Of a stretch of DNA of 63,308 nt, positions 48,366-57,097 are shown piece after piece. The position numbers and the translations under genes were made by a program. Numbering within the stretch: the stretch's first letter is position 1; the number at the start of each line of letters is the position of its first letter. A model generated the notes under the pieces. It made no database searches. It was not told where the DNA came from and saw only the letters and a list, made by a program, of their open reading frames with translations. Origin of the DNA: Streptomyces himastatinicus ATCC 53653 (lineage in GTDB: Bacteria > Actinomycetota > Actinomycetes > Streptomycetales > Streptomycetaceae); contig NZ_GG657754.1 of the NCBI RefSeq assembly GCF_000158915.1, positions 9,173,814 through 9,237,121 on the forward strand, given 5' to 3'.

Positions 48366-49531
48366 CCGCGGTCGACTCCGCTGGCCCCGTACCGCCGGTG
48401 ACCACGGGCGGGCTGAAGTGGACCCGTCACCCGCCGGACGTGCTCGCCGCATGGGTCGCGGAGATGGACTACGGGACGGCGCCGCCCGTCCGGGACGCCG
48501 TCGAGGAAGCGGTACGGCGCGGTGGGTTCGGCTACCCGGACGACCGCTCCCGCCGGGACCTGACCACCGCGTGCGCCGAGTGGCTGGGCCGTACCCACGG
48601 GTGGCCGCTGGACCCCGGCCAGGTGTTCCCGCTGCCCGATGTGGTGCACGGCGTACGGGTCGCCCTCGAGGCGCACTCCCCGCCCGGCAGCCCGGTGATC
48701 CTGCCGGTGCCCGCCTACCCGCCGCTGGCCGACGTGGTACGCGGCTCCCGGCGGCCGCTGATCGAGGTGCCCATGAGCGCCAGGGACGGGCGGCCCACGC
48801 TCGACCCGGCCGCCCTGGACCGCGCGTTCGCCGCGGGCGGCCGTACCCTGCTGCTCTGCAATCCGTACAACCCGCTGGGCACCGTCGCCACCGCGCGGGA
48901 GCTGCATGACATCGCCGCTGTGGTCGACCGGTACGGCGGCCGGGTCGTCGCCGACGAGATCCACTCCCCGCTGGTGTACCCCGGGCACCGCCATGTGCCG
49001 TACGCCTCGCTGTCGGACACCGCGGCACACCACACCGTCACTCTGGTGTCCGCCTCCAAGGGCTGGAACATCCCCGGGCTGATGTGCGCCCAGGCGATCG
49101 TCACCTCGGAGCGCGACCGCGCCGTCTGGGCGGCGCTGCCGGTGGCGGTGACCGGGGGCGTGAGCCCGCTCGGCATCGTCGCCGGGACCGCCGCCTACCG
49201 CCACGGCGACGAGTGGCTGGCCGGGGTGCTCCGCACCCTGGACGCCAACCGGCGGCTGCTCGCGGACCTGCTGGGCGAGCTGCTGCCGACCGTCCGCTAC
49301 CGCCTCCCCGAGGGCACGTATCTGGCCTGGCTGGACTTCCGGCAGCTCCAACTGCCCGTCGAACCGGCGGAGTTCTGGTTGCGCGAGGCCAGGGTGGCGC
49401 TCAGCGCGGGCCGCCTCTTCGGCGCGTCCGGCGCGGGCCACGCCCGCCTCAACTTCGCCACCTCGCCGTACGTCCTCGACCGTCTCGTACGGGCCATGGC
49501 CGACACCAGGGGACGGCGAGCGTGGAACTGA
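48362..49531 (+). CDS. MalY/PatB-type aminotransferase or cysteine-S-conjugate beta-lyase
   Basis: A 389-residue fold-type I PLP enzyme. WTRHPPDVLAAWVAEMDYGTAPPV is the MalY/PatB N-terminus. GFGYPDD binds substrate, LLLCNPYNPLGTV contacts PLP, VVADEIHSPLVYPGH supplies the Asp, and SASKGWNIPGLMCAQ contains the Schiff-base Lys. A late HARLNFATSP carries the carboxylate-binding Arg. Such enzymes cleave C-S bonds (cystathionine or S-conjugates) or transaminate. The start overlaps the amidohydrolase stop, and the 3' end overlaps the next gene by 10 bp. The surrounding hydrolases suggest stepwise breakdown of a conjugate, by inference. Confidence 0.9.
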   Translation: MTAVDSAGPVPPVTTGGLKWTRHPPDVLAAWVAEMDYGTAPPVRDAVEEAVRRGGFGYPDDRSRRDLTTACAEWLGRTHGWPLDPGQVFPLPDVVHGVRVALEAHSPPGSPVILPVPAYPPLADVVRGSRRPLIEVPMSARDGRPTLDPAALDRAFAAGGRTLLLCNPYNPLGTVATARELHDIAAVVDRYGGRVVADEIHSPLVYPGHRHVPYASLSDTAAHHTVTLVSASKGWNIPGLMCAQAIVTSERDRAVWAALPVAVTGGVSPLGIVAGTAAYRHGDEWLAGVLRTLDANRRLLADLLGELLPTVRYRLPEGTYLAWLDFRQLQLPVEPAEFWLREARVALSAGRLFGASGAGHARLNFATSPYVLDRLVRAMADTRGRRAWN

Positions 49532-50391
49532 GCCTGGTCCGGTACGCGTGGCACACCGCGGAACCGGTCCACGCCGTCCTGTACTACGCGCCGGAGACCC
49601 AGGCGGCCACCGCACCGCTGGGGCTCCCCGGCCGGTGGATGTGGTACTTCGGCTGCCGGGCCGCACCGCTGGGCGCCATCGGCGCCGCCGCCGCGACCTC
49701 GGTGTTCTACCACCTGGCACCCGCCATGGTGTCCCGCTCCGTGCCCGTCCTGTGGGACCACGCCACGCCGCATGACTTCCTCCGGGCCAGGCTCGCGGCC
49801 ATGGACGCGGCGCTGCGCCGGCTGGCCGGGCCGGTGCTGGGCGCCCCGGGCCTGGTCCGGGCGGCCGAACTCGCCACTGCCGCCGCCACCGTCGTGGACG
49901 GCGCGGGCGGGCGCCCGCTGGGCGCGGCCAACGCCGCGCTGCCGGTGCCCGACGAACCGCATCTGGCGCTGTGGCAGGCGCTGACCACCCTGCGCGAGTA
50001 CCGGGGCGACGGCCATGTCGCGGTGCTGGCCGGGCAGGAGATCGAGCCGTGCGCGGCGCATGTGCTGGCCGCCGCCTCCGGCCGCTCACCGCGGTCCGAC
50101 GCGGAGAAGTACCACAAGTGGACGGAAGGCCAGTGGTCCGGTGCGTTCGGCGAACTCGTCCGCCGCGGCTGGCTGCGCGAGGACGGAACGCTGACGGCGG
50201 CCGGTGCCGATGTCCGCGAGCGGATCGAGAAGGACACCGACCGCCTGGCGGCGCGCCCCTACCGGGCGCTGGGGCGGGCGCGCACCGAGGAACTAGTCGC
50301 GTGCGTGCGCCCGTTCGCCGACCTCGTCATGACCGCGGGCGCCGTTCCGGTCCCCAACCCCGTCGGCTTCGACTGGCCGCCGCGCCGCTGA
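49522..50391 (+). CDS. SCO6745/SalK-like protein with winged-helix C-terminal region
   Basis: A 289-residue actinobacterial protein of the SCO6745 (SalK) family. It opens ELSLVRYAWHTAEPVHAVLYYAPE and continues GRWMWYFGCRAAPLGAIGAAAATSVFYHLAP. The C-terminal third has HTH-like text: ALTTLREYRGDGHVAVLAGQEI, KYHKWTEGQWSGAFGELVRRGWLREDGTLTAAGADVRERIEKDTDRLAARPY. The family's biochemical function is unknown; the winged-helix part resembles MarR-like domains. GTG 49522 lies within the MalY 3' end. Its last 99 bases overlap the convergent MFS gene, a large antisense overlap. Confidence 0.82.
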   Translation: MELSLVRYAWHTAEPVHAVLYYAPETQAATAPLGLPGRWMWYFGCRAAPLGAIGAAAATSVFYHLAPAMVSRSVPVLWDHATPHDFLRARLAAMDAALRRLAGPVLGAPGLVRAAELATAAATVVDGAGGRPLGAANAALPVPDEPHLALWQALTTLREYRGDGHVAVLAGQEIEPCAAHVLAAASGRSPRSDAEKYHKWTEGQWSGAFGELVRRGWLREDGTLTAAGADVRERIEKDTDRLAARPYRALGRARTEELVACVRPFADLVMTAGAVPVPNPVGFDWPPRR

Positions 50392-51738
50392 CCCGGGCAG
50401 CACCACCGCCGTCAGCGCGGCTGCCAGGGCCGCGGCCACCGCGGTGGCCAGGAAGGTCAGATGCATCGCGTGGACCGTGCCACCGCGCTCCGGCGACAGG
50501 AGCCCCGCCAGCGCGACCCCGAGGACGGCGCCGAACTGCCGGAAGGTGTTCACCGTGCCCGACGCGGTCCCGGCAAGACGCGGCGGCACGTCCCCCATCA
50601 TGGCCTGGATCGCCACCACCCCGCTCGACAGCGGGACGCCCGCCCCGAGCAGCACCAGCGCCCATGCGTAACCGGGGTAGCCGACGCCGGTCTCCACCAG
50701 GGTGAGCCCCGCGAGCCCCGCCGCCACGCACACCAGCCCGGTCACCATCGTGCGACGGGTGCCCCAGCGCGCCACCACGGACGAGGCGGCGACCGCCGCC
50801 ACCGCCAGACAGCCGAACAGCGTGACGAAACGCAGCCCGGTCTGGAGGGCCGACAGCCCGAGCGCACCCTGGCAATGGGTGGTGAGCAGGAACAGCACCG
50901 CGTACAGCCCCAGCAGCCCGAGGAAGTTGACGGTGCAGGCGATCGCCACGGTCGGGATGCGCAGCAGCGCGGGCGGCAGCATCGGCTCCCGCGTACGCGA
51001 CTCCCACCAGCCGAACACCCCCAGCGCCGCCACCGCCACCGCACCCAGACCGAGGACCGTCGCGGACAGCCAGCCGAGGGCGCGCCCCTCGATGGCCACG
51101 AAGGTGAGCGCGGCTCCGCCGCCGGTGAACAGCAGCTGGCCCAGTACGTCCACCCGCCGCCCGGCACCGGACGGCGGGGCGGGCGGCATGGTGGCGAGCA
51201 GCCCGGCCAGGGCGACCACACCGATGGGGATGTTGATCCAGAACATGCTGCGCCACCCCGCGGCGTCCACCAGCAGCCCGCCCAGCAGCGGTCCGAGCGC
51301 CAGCGCCACCCCGCTGGTGCCGCCCCAGATGCCGATGGCCCGGGCCCGCTGCCGTGGGTCGTCGTACAGGCCCGAGGTGACCGCCAGCGACAGCGGCACG
51401 ATCGCCGCGGCGAACACGCCCTGCGCGGCGCGCGCGGCGATCAGCGCCCCGGTGTCCGGGGCCAGCGCGCAGCCCGCCGAGGCCGCGGTGAACCCCGCGA
51501 TGCCCACGGCCAGGACGTTCCGGCGGCCCAGCCGGTCACCCAGCGAGCCCGCCGTCAGCAGCAGACACGCGAACGCCAGCGTGTAGGCGTCGAGCAGCCA
51601 TGGCCCGGCGGTGGTGCCACCGCCCACGTCGGCACGGATATCGGGCAGGGCCACCGGGGTGATGCTGGTGTCGAGATAGACCAGAAATGTGGCGGCACAA
51701 ATGAATGCGAGGAGGGGCCGAGAGCGCATGGGTTCCAT
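50293..51738 (-). CDS. MFS transporter, DHA2 (14-helix) drug/metabolite exporter family
   Basis: A 481-residue membrane protein. LLAFICAATFLVYLDTSITPVALPDI is the DHA2 first helix with the conserved Asp. The motif-A loop is GSLGDRLGRRNVL, and the antiporter motif C lies in WGGTSGVALALGPLLGGLLVD. Around 12-14 hydrophobic helices follow, ending in a charged tail of about 30 residues (SAARRPVEADGVGDRNGARG). It exports small hydrophobic compounds by proton antiport. ATG 51738 or 51729 are both possible starts. The gene is divergent from the sugar-type ABC operon across 172 AT-richer bases in which I see no clear operator. The 3' end is antisense to the SCO6745-like gene. Confidence 0.9.
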   Translation of the reverse strand: MEPMRSRPLLAFICAATFLVYLDTSITPVALPDIRADVGGGTTAGPWLLDAYTLAFACLLLTAGSLGDRLGRRNVLAVGIAGFTAASAGCALAPDTGALIAARAAQGVFAAAIVPLSLAVTSGLYDDPRQRARAIGIWGGTSGVALALGPLLGGLLVDAAGWRSMFWINIPIGVVALAGLLATMPPAPPSGAGRRVDVLGQLLFTGGGAALTFVAIEGRALGWLSATVLGLGAVAVAALGVFGWWESRTREPMLPPALLRIPTVAIACTVNFLGLLGLYAVLFLLTTHCQGALGLSALQTGLRFVTLFGCLAVAAVAASSVVARWGTRRTMVTGLVCVAAGLAGLTLVETGVGYPGYAWALVLLGAGVPLSSGVVAIQAMMGDVPPRLAGTASGTVNTFRQFGAVLGVALAGLLSPERGGTVHAMHLTFLATAVAAALAAALTAVVLPGSAARRPVEADGVGDRNGARGHDEVGERAHARD

Positions 51739-51910
51739 GCTGACCGGCCACCCCTGTCCTCTTTCTTGTCAATTCCCTTCTCCACTCGGCTGATCGAAGA
51801 AATCAATCACCGCCCGGTGAGCGCATATCGTCAGGACTGGTTTACCTCGAATACATCTGTGGCTGTTGTGGTTCTCCCGCACCATAACCCGGCGGGAAAG
51901 GAATTGACTC

Positions 51911-53056
<1,146 letters not shown>

Positions 53057-53065
53057 GAGCATTTC

Positions 53066-54451
53066 GTGCATTCCGTGAGAACTTCTCGCTTCCGTTTCGG
53101 TGCCGCCCTGGGCGCCGTCGCGATCCTGTTCGGCACCTCGGCATGCGGCGGTCTCGGTGCCGCCGAGGACAAGAAGTCCGGTTCCTCTCCGGTGCCCGAA
53201 CTCGCCGCCGACCAGAAGGTGTCGATCACCTTCGAGAGCTACAATTTCGGACAGGCGGGCCCGTGGACGGACACGTTCACCGCACTTATCAAGAAATTCG
53301 AACAGGCCCACCCGAATATCAAGGTGACCGCACAGAAGCCGCAGGGGAACAGCCCCAACCCGGCCGCCGACGCCGTCTCCAGCGTCCAGAACGAGACCGC
53401 CTCCGGTAACCCGCCCGACGTCGCCCAGCTCGGCTTCGGCGACCTGGACTACGCCGTCAACGGCCTCGGCGCCCAGCCGCTGGACGACCTGGTGGGCAAG
53501 GACGCGGTACGGAAGAACTTCGGCGGCGCCCACCCCTACGCCACCCGGGCCCAGACCCTCGGCGACTGGTCCGGCAAGACCTACGGCGTCCCGTTCGTGT
53601 TCTCCACGCCGGTCCTCTATTACAACGCCGACCTGTTCAAGAAGGCCGGTCTCGACCCGGCCAAGCCGCCGAAGACCTGGGACGAGGTGGCCAAGGCCGC
53701 CCTGGCCATCAAGAAGAAGACCGGCAAGGACGGCCACTACAGCGACTGCCTGACCAAGATCGCCACCGACTGGTGCTTCCAGTCCATGGTCCGCTCCAAC
53801 GGCGGCCGGGTCATCTCGCAGGACCGCTCCCAGCTGACCTTCGACCAGCCGCCCGCCATCGAGACGGTCGAGCAGGCGCGGGCCATGGTGAAGTCCGGGG
53901 CCACGCCCAAGCTGAACCAGGAGCAGGCGTACACCGAGTTCGCCCGCGGCGATATGGGAATGATCCTGGAGACCAGCGCGGTCCAGGGGCTCTTCATGAA
54001 GGGCTCCAAGGACAAGTGGGACCTGCGGGCCACCACCTCGCCCGGCTTCGGCGAGAAGCCGGTCGTCCCCACCAACTCCGGCTCCGCGCTGTTCGTCTAC
54101 GCCAAGGACGCGGCCAAGCAGCGCGCCGCCTGGGACCTGATCAAGTTCCTCACCAGCGACCAGGCGTACACCATGATCTCCAGCAAGATCGGCTACCTGC
54201 CGCTGCGCACCGGTCTGGTCGACGACCCGAAGGGCCTCAAGACCTGGGCCCAGCAGAACCCGCTGATCAAGCCCAACCTGGAGCAGCTCACCCGCATGGA
54301 GCCGTGGCAGTCCTTCCCCGGCAAGAACTACATCCAGGCGCGCAACGAGATGCTGGACGCGGTGGAGAAGGCCGTCTACCAGGGCGCCGACCCGAAGACC
54401 ACGCTCCAGGCCGCCCGCAAGCAGGCCGCCAAGCTGCTGCCGAAGAAATGA
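53066..54451 (+). CDS. Family-1 extracellular solute-binding lipoprotein (sugar/glycerophosphodiester type)
   Basis: A 461-residue binding protein. The signal peptide (RTSRFRFGAALGAVAILFG) ends in lipobox TSAC and is followed by a Gly/Lys/Ser-rich linker. Core text: ITFESYNFGQAGPWTDTFTALIKKFEQAHPNIKV, PDVAQLGFGDLDYAV, TYGVPFVFSTPVLYYNADLFKKAGLD, FARGDMGMILETSAVQG, and TNSGSALFVYAKDAAKQRAAWDLIKFLTS. This matches UgpB/MalE-type proteins. GTG 53066 follows TAGGAG by six bases. The stop overlaps the phosphoesterase ATG, a tight link that points to a phosphodiester ligand. Confidence 0.91.
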   Translation: MHSVRTSRFRFGAALGAVAILFGTSACGGLGAAEDKKSGSSPVPELAADQKVSITFESYNFGQAGPWTDTFTALIKKFEQAHPNIKVTAQKPQGNSPNPAADAVSSVQNETASGNPPDVAQLGFGDLDYAVNGLGAQPLDDLVGKDAVRKNFGGAHPYATRAQTLGDWSGKTYGVPFVFSTPVLYYNADLFKKAGLDPAKPPKTWDEVAKAALAIKKKTGKDGHYSDCLTKIATDWCFQSMVRSNGGRVISQDRSQLTFDQPPAIETVEQARAMVKSGATPKLNQEQAYTEFARGDMGMILETSAVQGLFMKGSKDKWDLRATTSPGFGEKPVVPTNSGSALFVYAKDAAKQRAAWDLIKFLTSDQAYTMISSKIGYLPLRTGLVDDPKGLKTWAQQNPLIKPNLEQLTRMEPWQSFPGKNYIQARNEMLDAVEKAVYQGADPKTTLQAARKQAAKLLPKK

Positions 54452-55290
54452 CCGTGCCCGAACTGACCCTGGTGCAGTTCAGCGACACCCACATCCTTCC
54501 CGAGGGTGAGCTGATGCACGGCCAGGTCGACACCCTCGCCAACCTGGAGGCCGCCATCGAGCTGGTGGCGGCCTCCAGGGCCCGGGTGTCCGCGCTGCTG
54601 CTGACCGGTGACCTGACGGACAGCGGCGCCCCCGAGGCGTACCGGCGGCTGCGCGGTGTGATCGCCCCGTTCGCGGAGCGGCTCGGCGCCGAGGTGGTGT
54701 ACGTGCCGGGCAACCACGACGAACGCACCGCGTTCCGGGCCGAGTTGCTCGACGGCGGACAGGCCGCCGACCGGGTGCACTGGGTGGGGGACGTACGGAT
54801 CGTCGTGCTGGACAGCAGCGTGCCCGGACGCCACGACGGCCATCTGTCCGACGCCCAGCTGGACTGGCTGGCCGGGGAGCTGGCCCGGCCCGCGCCCCGG
54901 GGCACGGTGCTCGTCCTGCACCACCCGCCGCTGCCGTCCCCGGTGCCCACCGTCCATCTGCTGCGGCTGCGCGGCGCCGAGCGGCTGGGCGCCGTCGTCG
55001 CCGGAAGCGATGTCCGCCTGATCGTCACCGGGCACGCCCACCACACCAGCTCCGGTGTGCTCGGGGCCATCCCGGTGTGGGTGTCGCCCGCGCTGGCGTA
55101 CCGGGTGGACGCGATGTCCCCGAGCGGCAGGCTGCGCGGCGCCGAGGGTGCCGGATTCACCCGGATCGACCTCATCGACGGAACCCTGGTGGCCACCGCG
55201 CTGCCCGTCGAGCCGGGTCCCGCCGTGTACGACAGCGAGCGCGACGCGATGGTGCGCTTCATCCAGGATCTGACGCCCGAAATGGAGTGA
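54448..55290 (+). CDS. CpdA-like metallophosphoesterase
   Basis: A 280-residue calcineurin-fold phosphoesterase. The metal motifs are in order: QFSDTHI (DxH), LTGDLTDSG (GD), YVPGNHDERTAF (GNHD), VLHHPPL (H) and IVTGHAHHTSSG (GHxH), as in the CpdA/GpdQ group of 3',5'-cAMP and glycerophosphodiester phosphodiesterases. No signal peptide, so it is cytoplasmic. It lies between the binding protein and the first permease, overlapping the former by four bases and 3 bp before the latter. Together with a Ugp-like importer this suggests hydrolysis of an imported glycerophosphodiester; cAMP turnover is the alternative. Confidence 0.9.
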   Translation: MTVPELTLVQFSDTHILPEGELMHGQVDTLANLEAAIELVAASRARVSALLLTGDLTDSGAPEAYRRLRGVIAPFAERLGAEVVYVPGNHDERTAFRAELLDGGQAADRVHWVGDVRIVVLDSSVPGRHDGHLSDAQLDWLAGELARPAPRGTVLVLHHPPLPSPVPTVHLLRLRGAERLGAVVAGSDVRLIVTGHAHHTSSGVLGAIPVWVSPALAYRVDAMSPSGRLRGAEGAGFTRIDLIDGTLVATALPVEPGPAVYDSERDAMVRFIQDLTPEME

Positions 55291-55293
55291 GAG

Positions 55294-56238
55294 ATGTTCG
55301 TGGAGGTTGCCGCGCCGCCCCGGCCGATGGACAAGGCCATCAAGGCGGCGCGGCCCTCGCTGCCGCGCGCGATCCGGCGCGCGGCGCCGCCGTATCTGTA
55401 CCTCGCCCCCGCCCTGATCCTGCTGGGCATCTGGGTGTACCGGCCGCTGGCGCAGACCGCCCAGCTGTCGTTCTACTCCTGGAACCTGCTGCCCACCACG
55501 CCCATGGAGCCGGTCGGGCTCGACAACTACCGGCGGATGATGGACTCCCCGGAGCTCGGCGACGCGCTGTGGCGCACCCTCGAGGTGATCCTTGGCCTGC
55601 TGCCGTTCTCGATCGTCATCCCCGTCGTCGTCGGGCTGCTCACCCGGCGGCTCGGCGGCCGGTCCCGGGCCGTCTACCAGGCCCTGGTGTTCTCGCCCAT
55701 GCTGGTCGCCCCGGTGGCCGGTGCCGCGGTCTGGGGATGGCTGCTCGACCCGCGCGGCGGCGTGGTCGACCGGGCGACCGGCACCTCGGTGAACTGGCTC
55801 CAGGAGAGCGGCTACGCCCAGGTCGCCATCATCATGATCACGGGCTGGCATGTGCTCGGCTTCGCCGTGCTCGTGGTGGCCGCCGCGCTGTCCGGCATCA
55901 ACGGTGACTACGCGGACGCGGCCGCCCTCGACGGCGCCTCGCGTGGGCAGATCACCCGCTGGATCACCCTGCCGCTGCTCTCCCCGACGCTGGTCTTCCT
56001 GACGCTGATGACCGTGCTGCTGTCCGCGCAGTGGACGTTTCCGCTGATCGACTCGCTCACCCAGGGCGGACCGGCCGACTCCACCACCAACGTCTACTAC
56101 CTGCTGTGGGACTACGGCTTCCGCAGCTACGACGCGGGCATGGGCGCGGCGGCCGGGATGCTGCTCTTCGTCGGCTTCGGGCTGGTCGCCGCCGCGCTGG
56201 TGTGGCTGTCCGAGCGCCTGGCCTTCCACGACAACTGA
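55294..56238 (+). CDS. ABC transporter permease (UgpA/MalF type)
   Basis: A 314-residue permease with six predicted helices. An N-terminal cytoplasmic stretch is followed by YLYLAPALILLGIWVYRPLAQTAQLSFYSWNL, LEVILGLLPFSIVIPVVVGLL, ALVFSPMLVAPVAGAAVWGWLL, and the EAA loop NGDYADAAALDGASRGQITRWITLPLLSP. TNVYYLLWDYGFRSYDAGMGAA is a UgpA/MalF feature near the last helix. The Arg/Lys-rich N-terminus follows the positive-inside rule. It forms the channel with the next gene's product. ATG 55294 has GAGAG close by and lies 3 bp after the phosphoesterase stop. Confidence 0.92.
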   Translation: MFVEVAAPPRPMDKAIKAARPSLPRAIRRAAPPYLYLAPALILLGIWVYRPLAQTAQLSFYSWNLLPTTPMEPVGLDNYRRMMDSPELGDALWRTLEVILGLLPFSIVIPVVVGLLTRRLGGRSRAVYQALVFSPMLVAPVAGAAVWGWLLDPRGGVVDRATGTSVNWLQESGYAQVAIIMITGWHVLGFAVLVVAAALSGINGDYADAAALDGASRGQITRWITLPLLSPTLVFLTLMTVLLSAQWTFPLIDSLTQGGPADSTTNVYYLLWDYGFRSYDAGMGAAAGMLLFVGFGLVAAALVWLSERLAFHDN

Positions 56239-56266
56239 GCCCGAATAGCCAAGGAGTCCACCCACC

Positions 56267-57097
56267 GTGTCCGAACAGGCCGTCGGTGACCACGGCCGCC
56301 TGCGCACCGTCCGCGCCCATGGGGTGCTCGCGGTGCTCAGCGCGCTCTGCGTCTTCCCGATCTACTGGCTGTACGCCACGTCCCTGCGCCGCCCCGGCGA
56401 CGTCTACTCGCTCTCCCCGCTGCCCTGGCCGCTGTCGGTCCTGAGCTACACGGACGCCGCCCGCCAGGTCGACGTGGCGCATCTGCTGTTCAACACCCTG
56501 GCGATGGCCGGGCTCATCGCCGTCGGCCAGCTGCTCACCGGGCTGCTCGCCGCGTACGCCTTCGCCGCGTGGAACTTCCCGCTGAAGCGGCTGCTGTACA
56601 TCGCGTTCGTCGGGACGTGGCTGGTGCCCTTCCAGGTCACCATGCTGCCCAACTACGTGCTGCTGATGCAGCTCGGGCTGCTCAACACCCTCATGGGCGT
56701 CGTCGTCCCGACCCTCTGCTCGGCGCTCGGTGTGCTGCTGCTGCGCCAGCATCTGGAGAGCTTCCCCCGCGAGCTGCTGGAGGCATCCGCGATGGACGGG
56801 CGCTCGTCGTGGACGACGCTGTGGACCGTCGTGGTGCCCAACATGCGCTCGGCGCTGTCGGCGCTCGCCGTCGTGCTGTTCGTCAACGCGTGGAACGAGT
56901 ACTTCTGGCCCGCCATGGTGATGCAGCGCAGCAACGCCGTCCTCCAGCTGGGGCTGCGCAGCTTCATGGGCACCGAAGGCACCGACTGGGGGCCGCTGAT
57001 GGCCGTCTCCGGGCTCGCCTGCCTGCCGGTGTTCGCGCTGTACCTGGTGCTCCAGCGCAACATCGTCAACGCGTTCGTCCGATCCGGGATCAAATAG
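56267..57097 (+). CDS. ABC transporter permease (UgpE/MalG type)
   Basis: A 276-residue permease: GVLAVLSALCVFPIYWLYATSLRRPGDV, AHLLFNTLAMAGLIAVGQLLTGLLAAYAFA, then VGTWLVPFQVTMLPNYVLLMQLGLLNTLMGVVVPTLCSALGVLLLRQ. The EAA loop is PRELLEASAMDGRSSWTTLWTVVVPN, and NAWNEYFWPAMVMQ is a UgpE/MalG hallmark. GTG 56267 has AAGGAG 10 bases upstream. Last gene of the importer operon; a strong hairpin terminator begins 8 bp after its stop. Confidence 0.92.
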   Translation: MSEQAVGDHGRLRTVRAHGVLAVLSALCVFPIYWLYATSLRRPGDVYSLSPLPWPLSVLSYTDAARQVDVAHLLFNTLAMAGLIAVGQLLTGLLAAYAFAAWNFPLKRLLYIAFVGTWLVPFQVTMLPNYVLLMQLGLLNTLMGVVVPTLCSALGVLLLRQHLESFPRELLEASAMDGRSSWTTLWTVVVPNMRSALSALAVVLFVNAWNEYFWPAMVMQRSNAVLQLGLRSFMGTEGTDWGPLMAVSGLACLPVFALYLVLQRNIVNAFVRSGIK

